Below are positions 11,480 through 23,850 of a stretch of DNA of 64,000 nt, one piece after another; position 1 is the first letter of the stretch; each line of letters begins with the position of its first letter. A program made the translations under genes and the position numbers. The DNA is taken from NCBI GenBank assembly GCA_029224185.1, contig CM055198.1, positions 1,116,001 through 1,180,000 of the forward strand. Reading direction: 5' to 3'. This DNA is from Karalla daura (Eukaryota > Chordata > Actinopteri > Chaetodontiformes > Leiognathidae). The notes beneath the pieces are model-generated. The model saw only the letters and a program-made list of their open reading frames with translations, searched no databases and was not told the origin of the DNA.

Positions 11480-12450
11480 AATCACTCTGTCTTGCCATGG
11501 AACAGCACCATGCAGTGTCTGAAAGTATCTCTTGAGGTTGTCCCGTACCTGCATTGCAAGTTGAGACACCCTCGAGGTACTCAGGCACTGTGTGTCCATG
11601 AGGCCTGTGTCACCTGCCACAGCCTCCCGCCACTGCTTTTGTAGGAGCCTAAATGCAGCCTACTCCGGTTGAAGTAATTTTACATTTCAAGGGGTTTAAT
11701 TTTATTGATGTGTTGTGTTTTCGTGGTTTTGAAAGGGATAAAAGATAGGACTTTTAATGTGAAGCCACACTTATTGGGATGCTTTTATTTTGATATGGGG
11801 AGCGGGGTAAAAAGGAAAGGGAAAAATGGAGACTGAAAGAGGATTGGAGCGATATAGCTTTTTGAGCTCGTTATCCTCATTCTCTTCTCTTTGGCTTTGG
11901 AATTTCTTGAGATTGGATATCAGTCTGTGTTTTTTTTTGTGATGTTGCTCTTTATATTTTAAGTAAACTGTTTCATACAAAGAAGTGGACTCGTGGATTC
12001 GTTTTTGAACGTTTTTCTATAGATGAGGGAATTCGAGCGTCAAGCTAACACTCCAAAGTAGAAATAGGAACCTACAGCAGTGTTCCTCCACTGAGCCTCA
12101 GTGGGCACCGGGAGAGACTCTGGCTGCAGACACTTCCACAATGCTTGACAAACTTCGGGAACGATTGCGTGCACGTAGCTAGTACCCAGTCTATAGCTGT
12201 GGGCTACGCTGTGCTGTGAACTCCCCGAAGCCAGGTACCGCAGAGTCCCTTGTGGCTGATCAATGGCGTGATGCATCGTACCAGCTCATCGAATTTTGGT
12301 GCAGACATCCGGAAATATTTGTGGTGCTTCTCCTCGAAAGCCCACCAACGTGTGAAACTCCCCATCAGTTTCACGGGTTGTGTTCAACGGTCGAACACTC
12401 TAACGTCTTCCCTGCTTCTGGCTTCTCAGCAACATTATAATGATCTGCTC
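11480..12450 (-). pseudogene. PIF/Harbinger transposase fragments (ALP1-like)
   Basis: On the minus strand, 12360-12060 encodes an N-terminal transposase segment with YFRMSAPKFDELV, ITPLI, TLRYLASG and the SYVHAIVPEVCQALW block, all recognisable from PIF/Harbinger (ALP1/HARBI1-like) proteins. A C-terminal piece with MQVRDNLKRYF appears at about 11690-11480. The central DDE catalytic region expected between them is absent; that interval (11700-12030) is AT-rich and unrelated. The element is therefore an internally deleted copy that would need another element's transposase to move. Some frame changes are present. Confidence 0.75.
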
Positions 12451-14450
12451 CTCTTCTTCGGAATCATCAGAAACGGCGTCGTACGGCTGAATGCTTCTGG
12501 CTGCCATGTCAAAATAGACCGGAGTACTAGGATCAGAGTTGTTTATATTTTTCTTCTTCTTCATGTCCTTCGGGGCAGTACAGGCCTGTGTATAGATTTG
12601 TACTGCCCCCCTGTGGTGGCCAAGAACATTACAGAGCTCGGAAGAACGGTCGCGGAAGTATGGGCAAAGCTGCGAGCCGTGTTCACGCGTTGTCGCGCTA
12701 GCTTGTGCCGGCCTTAAAACTGACCATTTCTCCCCCTAACCCAGTGATAGCTGACATCTATTTTATCACTTTTGACTTTCTTCTAGCTGGTCATGTGAAA
12801 AAGAAAAGCAGCATATACACAAGGAACTTGACTGACAATATCTTAACAAACATTTAAGGAAGCTATTCTCCTATCTCAAGGTGCAACATCACCTCTGTTA
12901 TGAAAGCCCTAGTCCCTCTGTCATTGATCACCTTGATGGTAGCTTTGTAGGCTCTCTTCATGAAATTCTCGATTGCCGCCCCCCCCAGGAGGGCCGGCTT
13001 AAAAAGTCGCCGCCTGATCACTGATAGGCCAACAGGTGCTTTCAAGGACCATCATGTGCAGTGCATACGCTACGCTGCCACATTCTATTCTCTCCTCTAA
13101 ATCAACGACCTGCCTCCAAGACCCTTGATCCAGGAATTTTGGCGAACTACATCCCGATCTCCAATCTTATCTTCATCTCAAAAATCCTAGACAAAATCAT
13201 TGCCAACCAACTCTGTGAACCCCGTAATATCAATAGCTTGAGTCCTTTCAGTTCGGGTTTGGGAGACTGCTTGTACTGTTAGATCTTAGTGCTACTTTTG
13301 ACACAGTTGACCACCTAGATCTTACTTGGAATCAAGTCTGCACTGTTTTAGACTAGTTCCGGTCCTATCTTTCAGACGAATATTATTTTGTGCGTGTCAA
13401 TGATAATAATCAATGATGATAGCAAAGTCAGTCACAGGGTTCCACCGGGATCAGTGCCAATTCTCTTCACTCTTCACATATATGCTCCCTCTAGGCGATA
13501 TCATCACTAATCATTCAATAGATTCCACTGCTGACGACACCTAAGTATATTTTTAACTATCAAGCCGGGTGAACATAATTGTCTGCAGCAGCCTCAATCC
13601 TGCCTTGATGACATTAAGGCCTGGATGACCCACAATTTCCTGCTTCTGAACTCTCAAATAACACTGCTCATAGGTCCAAAACACCTACATGACTCCATAT
13701 CTGATGCCATAGCACTTCAAAATAGATTTGCTACTCCTTCTGCCACCACTGTAAAGAAACAAGATTTTAGCTTTGATCAAGACCTGTCTTTTAGTTCCCA
13801 ACTTTATCTCATGGACTGCCTATCTCATAGACTGCCTACCTCCACCTCCGCAATATTGCAAAAATTAGGCACCTACTCAAGACCTGATAAAACCCTTCTA
13901 CCCCACTAGGACACACCGTTCTCTGAACGCAGTTCTACTTGCAGTTTCAAGAATCTCTAAGTCTAGATTTGGAGCTAGAGCCTTCAGCTGCCAAGGCCCT
14001 CTCCTGTGGAGCCATTTACCGGTCTCAGTTTGGGAGGCAGACACAATCTCTACCTTCAAAAATAGGTCAAAAACCCTCCTTTTTGACAAAGCCTACAGAT
14101 AGAACTTAAATCCTAGATAAGCTGACATAGGTTGAGTCTGTTGGGGTCCCCGGTGCATTGAGCTCTATCTTCTCCTTTTTCTCTGTTGGCGTGTATCATG
14201 CTCTTGTCCCCTCTATCTTCTATCCCTCCTCTTGGTCTCTCACCATCTGTCCTCCACCTCCTCCTCTACTTCCTCTCTTTTCTAATTCCGTGACTGTTCT
14301 GTTTGTGCTTTCTTCCCTCCCAGATTTCATAGATGCTGAGTTGGATCCTGGACTCTGTTCCTCAACCTGGCCCTTCCTGCTGCACGGACTTAAAGTACCT
14401 TGAGATAACATCTGTTATGAACTGGCACTTAAAACACATAAACTTGAAGC

Positions 14451-15320
14451 TGAAGTATACCCCGGCCTTAAAAAATGTCTTTAGTGGGATCTGAGATTCT
14501 CCTAAGAAGGCAGTTAAGAGCAACTCTGGGAATCACTTATTTCTCAGCCAAACCGTTTTTTGGGACCTTCTTCACCCATTGATAACAATAGATTCTGAGA
14601 AACATAGTTAATGACTGTTTCAGCCTACAGCACCTATGACATTGACAATCATTATGACCTTTTTCATTTAATAGCTTGATGACAATGACAGACATACAAA
14701 TCTCTGGCTTTGTGCAAGTCCATCTATAAGAATTGATGCTGGTTTCAAGGCAAAGGTTTAAAGGATCGAGACAACAAATGTTGATTTGATTCAGATTTTC
14801 TTTTGTTTGCTCACTTGATGATAGATTCTGTGAATTGATAAAAAAAATTATATTTTTTCAAAGCATTCTTGTTTACAACATTTTTTTCCCTTTCCCTGCC
14901 TTTACCATCATGTCATTTTCACCATTTTTGTACATTTTGAATATTTCTTTTTTAAATAGTGATCTTTATTTTTGTCAAATTTTTAAATAAATGTTTTTCA
15001 CCCTTCATGTCTTTATACTCTTGTAATGCGTTTTGCACCCTCAGGACATGTACATGTCAAAAATATGCACGTCCCAAAAACTACTATTAAATCATCATAC
15101 ATTCATATCTTTTTTCATAAATCACAATCAACTTTTGAGCGTGTTCCAAACATTAAATAATTTTCATGATTTATTCCTTTAAATGCCAATTTAAAGTTTT
15201 TTTTAATAAAAAAATATATTTTCCATTTACTAAATATGAGGTTGATGAGGAACTGGTGGTGATTAAAGTGTTGGATATTTCAAGATGAGGGCATATAAGG
15301 CAGGGGTGTTCATCTTTGTG
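14451..15320. other. unassigned AT-rich sequence
   Basis: No supported feature; AT-rich with poly-T tracts. Confidence 0.4.
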
Positions 15321-15324
15321 CAGT

Positions 15325-15403
15325 AACCACTGTAAAGCACATTGAGTTTGCCTTGTGCATGAAATGTGCTCTACAAATAAAGATTGATTGATTGATTGAT
15401 TTC
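15325..15403 (+). repeat. LINE-like 3' tail with GATT microsatellite
   Basis: The run around 'gtaaagcac...aaataaag' followed by four GATT units (15387-15402) resembles the 3' end of fish L2/CR1-type LINEs. There is no coding part, so the family is uncertain. Confidence 0.55.
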
Positions 15404-15559
15404 AAAGATCAACAACAAAGCTGATCTGATTGCATTAGTATTTTCTATGTAATGTCATTTGAAAACCCAGCTGAAAACTTTCAAACTCAAATATGACCAT
15501 GCAGCTTCTCGATGGGTCATTTCATTTGTAAACAGACAAGAAGAAAGACCTGGAGGAAA

Positions 15560-15811
15560 AAATAAGTGACGGAAGAGAATTTAGAAATGGTCATGCAGCC
15601 TTCGTCTACCAACAAGCTGCAGGACTCATCCGAGGATGACACAAGCTTCGATGGGGAGTCAGTCACAGAATGCTCACTGGAGGACTCCACTTCTTCACCT
15701 CAGACTTGCCTGTTCTTCAATGTCTACCTACAATTTGGATGGGCAGGATCCTCATTGTCCTCTCCACTTTCTGTGGAAAAACAACAGACACTCACAAAAG
15801 TAAAAGACTCA
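15560..15811 (+). other. possible exon, Ser/Asp/Glu-rich
   Basis: The frame from the ATG at 15588 encodes an acidic, Ser-rich stretch and ends at a plausible splice donor (gtaagc at about 15812). No domain is recognisable. It could be a lost exon of a transposon or host gene, or chance. Confidence 0.22.
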
Positions 15812-15829
15812 AGTAAGCATTGTCCCTAC

Positions 15830-16095
15830 CCTTTCCACAATGTGAAATGTATTTTGAAATATTGTATTTTCTGTAATGATGTGTTTTGCAAAATGTTGTG
15901 CTTTGCAACATCTTGTGTTTTCTGTAATGTTGCGTTTAGTGAAATGTTTTATGTGAGATGTGTTTTCTATAATGTTTCATGTTTCATAACTGTTATGTCA
16001 ACAACTGTTTCATATAATGAGTTTTCTGAAATGTTGTGTTTTGTGAAATGTGTTTTGTGAAATACTGTGTTTTCTGAAATGTTTTGTGAAATGTT
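15830..16095. repeat. degenerate minisatellite
   Basis: Irregular repeats of a 13-16 bp unit resembling TGTTTTGTGAAATG with many variants. Confidence 0.7.
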
Positions 16096-19000
16096 CTGGT
16101 TCCTGTGTTTTAGTTTTCAGGACCACCATAGAGACAAGCCAGGTTCATAAACAGACTACCTGTTAATTTTAACACAACTGTCAAATATCACAATTTTTCT
16201 TTCAAATAAATCAACTTTGTTGCTGACGTACCCAAAAAGCTTTCACCAACAATGGCCCATATATATTCACACATATATTTAATAAATAAATAACTAATAA
16301 ATTCAAATGATTACGCCAGCATTGAAAGGGTTAAAAACCTGAAATTATTAAATACTTAATCATTCAGATTTTGTTCGCGTATATTTTTTGCCACAAACAC
16401 GTCCAGAGGGAGTAACTGACATTGTGTACAAATATCAATGCAATCAAATCAACTGTTATTTGACGTCCTTGACAAATATACAGTTTACATTTAAAGGGTT
16501 ATGCAAATGAGGGACGTTGGTCATTTAGAGCAATTCACAAGAAACTAAAGTGATTAATGAAAAAAAAAACATTACAAAATAATTTATGATGATTTAAAAG
16601 CAGTTTTTGGGATATGTACTTTTTTAGAGGGATTAGTGTGTCGCTACATTGTTATTTTAATTGCTGTTGTGCTATTGTGCTCAACTGCTACTGAGGGTGA
16701 GGAGTGACATTAGGTTTTTGTTGTTGTTGTTGGCTGCTGTAAGGCTGTTGTCCCTAAATGTCATCCGTGTGCTCTTCTACGACCTTTAGTGGCACTGAAT
16801 CCTGTGCTGTTGCCCCTCTCTCTCTCTTTCTGCATGTGTGCATGTCTCTGTGCATTGTCTTTTGTCTGCACACAAAGCAAGACCAGCAAGAGGGTTGGTG
16901 CCCCACCATGTTAAAACGCCGCGGTACATGCATGGTTCTTTCTTTTGTATACATGTCTGAGCATGTTAATTAATAGACAACAGAGAAGAGGGCAACAGAA
17001 TTTTGTTATGGCAGGCTTAATCACATGCAAACATGGCAGACACAGGACAATCCCCACCCAATGCCCCCTTCCAGTATGTAGAAATGTCACAAAAAATATC
17101 TGGTTGTAACAGTAGTGCTGTTGACAGAGCTGGCTTCTTTATTCAAAGCAGGGACCTGATTTCTTGCGCTGAGCCTGATAAGGGGTTTGGAAAAAAGGAA
17201 TTGAATTTCCATTATCTACCTCCCTTATTGTCTGTATTAACCTTCCCCCATAGTAACTTGTTCCCCCGTTGATGCTACACTTGTCTGGCCACAACACACT
17301 GCCACTGAGAGCCAATTGCACCATGCTAATGAGGGTAAAGACACTGTTGTAAAGGGGGAGACGAGAGCAAGAAAGAGAGTAGACAAGAAAGAGGTGTTTT
17401 TTCACAAACAGGTGGGGTCTGCTAACTGACGATTGTCTTGTCCTATCTCACAGTGTCCTTTGTGTCACTTGCAGGTTTGCCTGCTTGTACAGGCTTATGT
17501 GTTAGCAGAGATTCAGGGGGTGATGTTTGGAGGGAGAGGGAAACTACATTTCTTTACATTCATTTTTGTCAATGCTGGATACAGGTTTACACACACTCTC
17601 ACTGTGTTTCTACACTGAAGAGAGCAAGAGACCAAAAGACTGTGCGTGAGTGTGGACATGTAGATGGTTGGAAATAGTTTGAAATAGTAGGAGTAAGTAG
17701 ATAAGAGAAAAATGGATTTCACCTTTCACCTGCATTCATGCTACTACACTGCTATGAGTTATCATGCTGCAAGGTGGCACATCACACTAGGGGCAGAATA
17801 AGATTTGCATGTAAATCTCATTCTACCTCAAAATATTTGATGTTGATATTTGATCTCTAAAAGTAATGTTAGTGACATGCTTTGGCCTGAAAAACTGAAA
17901 GATTTTTCAGATTTCCAATTTCACAGCTCTAAATGCTCAGTTGTGGTGGCTTTCCCTTTAAATGCTATCAAGCTTATATATGCCCCACCCACCCAGACAG
18001 CAACTAGGTTTGCATCTGAAGCCACCCTTTTCGTCGTGAGTGGAGGCAGGTGGCAGTTGTGTGTGTGTGTAAGCTTATCGCCTCTGAAATATGTGTGCAA
18101 GTAAATGGACTCTGACAGGCAACATGGTGCTTTTTTGTTTGCGAGGTGTTGACATTGCAATGCATGTGCAATGCAGAGAGAGATGGCACGCTAGAAGTTG
18201 AAATATTGGGAGCTGTCACCCCAATATTCCACTTGACATTTTCCAGCTACAACATGAAATCGGGGGGAGGAGGGGGTGATGTGGGGAGGGGGGGGGGGGT
18301 TGCTGCTACTGCTTTGGACCCAATGTCTGCTGTGGACATTTCTGCCTCCCTCTCTCTCTCTCTCTCTCTCTGTTTCTCTCCCATTCAAATCAGGAATATT
18401 TCCATGGAGTTTTACTGTCTGACGTCTGATGTCTGATCAACTAATCTATACAAGACTTCAGTGTTCGACTTTGAAGTTTTGCCGAAGTTTATTCTGATAC
18501 AGTTATAACTCCCGGTCTGGTGCGATCCAATCAGTTTAACTTTAGCGGTAACCACAAAAAATAGAATGCTACCTTTCCAGAGCGCTCAGGAGCAGCAAAC
18601 CACAGCTGAGCGCATCTGGGATGTTGAGCCACTCTATGTGGAAGAGGTCTCAATTGCTTTTAATGGAAGATAATTGTGCCGGCGACCACGTCGCAGCTGT
18701 AAGGTGCCATTCACGTAATCTGTGGAATATTGGGGTCAGAGATGAACGCAGGTACTTGACCAGGGCTCTTCACAGAAGAACAAAAACATAAACCTGAACT
18801 GGAGTTGTGGGAAAATTCTTGATCTATCTGGGAAAATCAAAAAGCAAGACAGGAACAGGTACCAAGTTTTTATTCTCTGCAGAGAACGAAGACACACTCT
18901 CTGACCACTGACAGTGGATCAGAGGATTGCTTGAGGGAGAAGTCACAATGTAATTTGTCCTGACCCTCAGCAACACACCCGCAAGTCTGAAAACCATTTA

Positions 19001-19320
19001 GTCACAATAAACAAATTGTCAAGAGATGAGCAAGACTTAACAATGGACGTGTTGAGGAGCAGGGAATGATCTTACAGTGAAGTTCTTGAGATTTTGATTG
19101 CTGCAGCAAACAGAGTTCAGGCTATATCTAAATGAGTACTGACATTGACCAAATGTTCCTAGATGCATCTAAAATTTCCATCACACAGTCAAGAGGATAG
19201 AATTTTTTTTATTTGTTTATGCTAGGCACATTTATGAAGCCACTGAGTTTCACTTATCTTGCCAATATTTACCATTATGTGACTATACTTACATTATTAT
19301 TACCTAACCTAGTATTGTAT
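16096..19320. other. unassigned noncoding sequence
   Basis: No recognisable coding or mobile element. It includes a CT tract at 18345-18372 and a poly-G run at about 18285-18299. Short frames show no family features. The part from about 18430 to 19200 might belong to an unrecognised repeat. Confidence 0.4.
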
Positions 19321-19321
19321 A

Positions 19322-20012
19322 TGTCATGTTCTGCCAGTCTTTTAGGGAAGTTTTGTTGTTTTGTCTGCTCCCTGTCTGCACCTCCTCCTCCAATCTCTTG
19401 GCCACACCCACAGCTGCAGGTAACCAGAGGAGCACAGATGCCTTCAATTACCTGCCTTTAGAGGTCTGCCTGTGGCTTCTCTTCGACGCCAGATATTTCC
19501 ACCCTGTTGATGTGTGCTCATCTCGCCTCTCATGCTCCACTCATGGTTTGGAAAGCCTTTTTGTTGAGTAACCTTTGTTCTTCTCTGTTTTAGAGACCTC
19601 CCTTGGTTCCTGTGCTGCTTTTTTCCAGCTTAAGCCGTGATTTTCCGTTTGTGCGAGCAATTGCTGTGATTTTCTGTTTTCTGGATATTTTTATATATTT
19701 TCTGGATATTTTATTTTTTTCCCCCAGCTTTTTGCTGTGTGGTGATTTTTGTTTTTTTCCCTCTTGAAGCATCTACTGTGAATTTTTGTTCTTGGATATT
19801 CTCCCTGGCCTTTTTGCTGCGAGGTTCCTTTGTTTCTGTGTTTCGCTCCAGCATTTAGCTGTGATTTTTAGTTATTACTTTTGTGTCCTCTTTTAGAGGT
19901 TCACCACTCTGTTCAAGATCCTTAATAAACTTTTGTTTTTTGAAAAAAGCACTTTTTACTAGTCTGTTTTCTGCCCACTGGATCCACCTGTTTCCGACCT
20001 AGAGACACAACA
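19322..20012 (+). mobile_element. candidate solo LTR
   Basis: Starts TGTCATG and ends CACAACA, with GTAT at 19317-19320 (one base before the TG) and GTAT again at 20013-20016. An AATAAA lies near the 3' end (about 19923). These features fit a solo long terminal repeat of roughly 690 bp. No second copy or internal domain is present in the window, so the class is unknown. Confidence 0.5.
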
Positions 20013-20271
20013 GTATCGTCTTTTTAAAAAGCAAATGATATGCACATCAAACTAATGTGATGTTTCATTGTGTGAATGTGACCATCTGCTATTGATTTAA
20101 AAAGCACTTACCTGATGATGTGTTTGAATAATGTTTGACCTAACACCTTTGAGTGTGTGACAATCCTGTCTCACCCTACTACTTCTTTTGTCATCTCTTG
20201 CTCACACTGTTGGTTTTATTGTCTTGTCATCCGCAGCCTATATTTCCTCCTGTGTTATTTCTAGCTTTCTC

Positions 20272-20342
20272 AACTCAACTCACCTAAACTCAACTTTATT
20301 TATTTTAAGTGCCAGTTCATGACAGGTGTTATCTCAAGGCAC
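20272..20342 (-). mobile_element. L2 3' tail fragment
   Basis: Reverse complement of the L2 3' end seen at 14395-14450 and 59735-59800, including the phrase around 'gagataac...ggcacttaaa'. Only the last ~70 bp is present, as expected of a severely 5'-truncated insertion. Confidence 0.75.
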
Positions 20343-20359
20343 CTAACCATAACCCTGGG

Positions 20360-21782
20360 ATGTGGCGCTGCTCTGCGGCTGACAAGCGTGCGGGAGCTGT
20401 TTGTCTGTGTTTTGTGTTTGTTTTTGTTTGTTAGATGCGGTACTGAGTGTTGTGTGTTAAAGCGCATTGCTTGCGCTCGATTACATAAGAAAGCTGCATA
20501 TTTCGCACAGCAGCATTTCGAACAGCACTTTAAACATGCCTCGTTTCTGGATGTTACTGGTGATCACTCTGCTCTGTCTTCCACCAATTCGCACGGATGC
20601 GTCTATCACCTACGGGAGAGAGGAGCTACTGCAGTTGGGACTATTACTGCAACACGATATGATACCGGAACCAGATATCCCCCTGGAATGCTTAAGGTCT
20701 GTAGCAGCTCGGAGAGATCCAGCCGGAGAAAGCGTGGATCGAGAGGAGGAATTGGCTGGCGAGTTTGCGCAAGGTGGATGAAGCCCCCGCTCCCAACTAT
20801 CATCCTATCTAATGTGAGGGCACTGAGGAATAAAGTTGATGAACTACACGCTGCCACTCAACACCTGTTTGAATACAGGGAAAGTTGTCTCCTATGTTTC
20901 TGTAAAACATGGCTAAATAACATAGTAAGCGATGATAGTATATCCCTTCCGAGGTTTGGGACACCAGTAAGACGTGACAGAGACCTGGGAAGTCACTGGG
21001 AAATCGATAGCATCTCTGCATGTAACGCACAGTGGTGTAAACACTATGCCATCAGACACACTGTCAATTCCCCAAACCTAGAAATGCCTTCTGTCTCCCT
21101 CAGACCCACGTAATTACCGAGAGAGTTTGGGCACCTTTTTTTGTGCACGGTTTATATCCCCCCGAACGCAAATTATAAGGCGGCTGCAGAACCTATTCAC
21201 CAACACATACAAGATCTGGAGACAGTCTCTCCAGATACACCCAAGCTTATTTTGGGTGACTTTAATGGCTGTTCTATGGCAACCGCATTACCCCATTATC
21301 AGCAATATGTCAAATGTACCAAGCGTGGCTCAAAAACCATTGACCTGTGCAATGGCAACATAAGAAATGCCTGCCGAGCTATTAACAAGTCACCAGTAGG
21401 TGGGTCAGACCACAACACTGTTTACCTACTGCCCTCATATCGTCAGAATCTTGAAAAAGAGAAGCCTAAAGTAAGATCAGTGCCTGTATGGGACCTGGAC
21501 AGTTTGAGAGCTCTGCAAGGTTGTTTTGACTGCACCGATTGGGAGATTTTTGACTGTGAGGACTTGGACAATCCCGTCGAGGCAGTTACAACTTACATCA
21601 ATTTTTGCGAGGACAGTCTGATCCCCACGAAAAAAATAAAAATGTTTGCCAACTCAAAACCATGGATCACAAGTTACATTAAGAATCTATTAGTGGAAAA
21701 GGAGCAGGCGTTTAAAGCAAATGACTGGCGCAAGGGGAAGTTGATTCAAAGGGAAATACACGCGAATATTAATCGTAATTAA
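20360..21782 (+). pseudogene. Rex1/Babar LINE, 5' endonuclease half
   Basis: This encodes the N-terminal part of a Rex1-type LINE protein. A 5' leader is followed by a region with a conserved REELLQLG / PDIPLE pattern and a basic stretch near 20700-20760. The apurinic-like endonuclease follows: SNVRALRNKVDEL (about 20810), CFCKTWL (about 20898), VYIPPNANY (about 21145) and ILGDFNG (about 21250). GGSDHNTVYL comes near 21400 and then a linker rich in Trp/Asp motifs. A frame break lies around 21000-21130, so the protein is split. The copy stops at 21782, where an unrelated repeat begins; no reverse transcriptase follows. Rex1 endonuclease normally makes the nick that primes insertion. Confidence 0.8.
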
Positions 21783-22029
21783 AACTGCAAGCAGCTGTGA
21801 GCGGGGCTGAGCCTTTGCACCCGTTGGGGTATTGGCAACTGCACGGTTAATATAGCTACTGTCAAAATACTTTTTGAAACATGAAACTTTATTATTGAAG
21901 TCACACTTAGCATAATACTGCAATGAAATATTGTGCCTGGTTTTGGAAAAATCATAATTATTGCGTCACTGTGGAGTTTCATTTGCCTCTCACAAGGCCA
22001 CCAAATGGAGTTGATCAGGTTCATGGAGG
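21783..22029. repeat. repeat fragment with GCAAGCAGC motif
   Basis: Begins with an inverted-word motif around GCAAGCAGC; the first ~60 bp match the reverse complement of 35717-35775. Confidence 0.6.
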
Positions 22030-22131
22030 TAATCAGGTTCAGGGAGGGATGGAGGGATGGAGGGATTGATGGATGGGTGGATGGATGGATTGATGGATGG
22101 ATGGATGGATGGATGGATGGATGGATGGATA
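22030..22131. repeat. GGAT/GATG microsatellite
   Basis: About 100 bp of (GGAT)n with interruptions; the conceptual peptides from it are artefacts. Confidence 0.93.
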
Positions 22132-22133
22132 GT

Positions 22134-22471
22134 AGGGCTGAGCGATTGTGTTTTTGAAAATATTGTGATATGAGAAACAATTTTATAATTGCAAAGGCAG
22201 TGATTTGATTGGTCCCGTGATCTGGTGACATGAAATGACCATGAAATCATGTTGAAAAGGGTGTGACCAATTAAATGCTGTGTTTTTTGTTTTTTTTTCG
22301 GTTTAGTGTGAGTGTTTAAGAAGTGCACAAGTTAGAAATGTTGAAGAGATCTGTTTACTTTGTTGTTATTTATGCTTTCAATAAATCTGTTGTTTATCAT
22401 GAAAGACTGATTCATTGCTTGAGTTTGTTGAAAAATAAATAAATAAATCATCATCAAAATCATTCAGCCCT
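22134..22471. mobile_element. candidate MITE, about 338 bp
   Basis: Ends are imperfect inverted repeats (AGGGCTGAGCGATTGTG on the left; its partner with changes on the right at 22455-22471). The AGGGCTG terminus is reminiscent of hAT-type MITEs. No clean target duplication, because the left flank is a microsatellite. Confidence 0.5.
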
Positions 22472-22480
22472 TGCCGAAAG

Positions 22481-22603
<123 letters not shown>

Positions 22604-22794
22604 GGCTATCAGAGATACATCAGAAAAGAGCTCTTACATCTTATTACATTGATTCAACACAAAATTATGACCAACAATCCTTATCAATTATGAAAGCAGC
22701 ATTAAATGTCACCTTTTTCTTAGTTTTGTGAATGATTAACTAGAAAGTGAACAAAGAGAACAAAAAGGGAACATACAGTATACAGTGTACTATA

Positions 22795-23047
22795 TGTGTG
22801 AGCGAGGTCCAACAAACAAAACTAGACACAATGAGACTTGAGCTTGGCTCGTTACAAGGTTACAAGTAAATTCATATATAGGTAATTGATTATTGTAATG
22901 ATCACCACCACAACTGTTTTTGTTGTAAAACTTGTAATCAGTACCTTCAATTGAAATTTACCTTTTTTTTTACCATAAGTGACTTTAAATTTCAATATTT
23001 TTCCAATGTGGGCCCACGGACGTAAGCGAACGGTGCCGTTGCAGGCT

Positions 23048-23126
<79 letters not shown>

Positions 23127-23850
23127 ACATAGGCACGATCTGACAGTACTCACGAAACTCCTGGTTTTGTAAATCTGAGTGAATGATAACAAAGATGGCA
23201 GTCTCTAGATGTATCAATGGACATGGCGATGACATCTCAGTCCACAGGGCCAAGCAGCAAAATCACCAAGGAAAAAAAAAAAAAAACGGGCACAACTGTC
23301 CGTTGGAAAAGTCCTCCTGGTCCCTCTCTCCACCTCTAATATCCGCTTCCTTAAATACAAATTATCATACATTTAGCCTTGAAATCAAACGTTATGTCAG
23401 GTGGAACTAGCTCATTTTAGCTCATTTTATACCCCGACATACATACCATATCTACCTTTTGCAAGTAATACAGCAGTTGAATATAGGAGCACGAGTAGTC
23501 GACCTGCAAACCTCAGCTCTTTGCATCGCACTTCTTCGCAGCAGGGCTCCTTGCTGTTATGATAGCTTCTCTGTCTCACATTAACTTGCTACTCGTCACA
23601 CTAACAGGATACCGGTCCCGCCTTTAACTCAGATAATCTGCTCTGATTGGCTCCAGTAGTGTAAGATCAATAATGACCAATAGAGCTTAAACCTGCCAAA
23701 ACAACACTCACAGCCCCTCTGCTAAAAGCCACCCTGATTGGGCTGTTGAGCTGCGAGTGTCATGTGACTTCACCACTATGGTACGTTCAAAGAAATCTGG
23801 AAAAGAAAACTTTCTTTTACAGCGCCTGTTATGAAGGCCCACGCATTATT
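22795..23850. repeat. dispersed repeat, copy 2, uninterrupted
   Basis: Matches 640-1300, then 3920-4150 and then part of the 190-330 family, showing the repeat without the Harbinger insertion. Contains the large CA tract at 23050-23122. Confidence 0.78.
23050..23122. repeat. CA microsatellite
   Basis: Uninterrupted (CA)n of about 70 bp; the Val/Cys-repeat reading frames across it are artefacts. Confidence 0.97.

Larger units (their letters stand above)
10691..12714. mobile_element. second PIF/Harbinger transposon, 2024 bp, inside L2
   Basis: The ends are perfect 14-bp inverted repeats (AGGCCGGCACAAGC), extending to about 21 bp with one mismatch. They are flanked by the 3-bp duplication TAA (10688-10690 and 12715-12717). 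Removing the insert brings the two L2 flanks together as in the copy at 56.7 kb, which confirms the boundaries. Inside are pieces of a minus-strand PIF/Harbinger transposase and a 113-bp tandem array. The terminal sequence differs from the element at 1362, so this is a different family. Confidence 0.9.
10505..14450 (+). mobile_element. L2 (Maui-type) LINE, decayed and split
   Basis: Positions 10505-10690, 12718-12960 and 13090-14450 align in order with 56565-56735, 56735-56960 and 57490-59770 of the better L2 copy in this window. The endonuclease segment around GDFN, the pre-RT region, RT fragments and the 3' untranslated region are all represented, ending in the characteristic tail near 14440. 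The reverse-transcriptase frame is destroyed by many stops and indels. An internal stretch at about 12960-13085 does not align and marks a deletion. The gap at 10691-12714 is a later Harbinger insertion. Confidence 0.85.

Noticed and set aside
12250..12717. 155-codon plus-strand frame
   Set aside because: Antisense to the Harbinger transposase fragment, whose minus-strand reading has clear family motifs.
16096..19320. Host gene exons
   Set aside because: No splice-consistent frames or domains were found.
21779..22231. Long His-Pro-Ser-rich frame
   Set aside because: Translation of the GGAT microsatellite.
22990..23255. Val/Cys-repeat frames
   Set aside because: Translation of the CA microsatellite.
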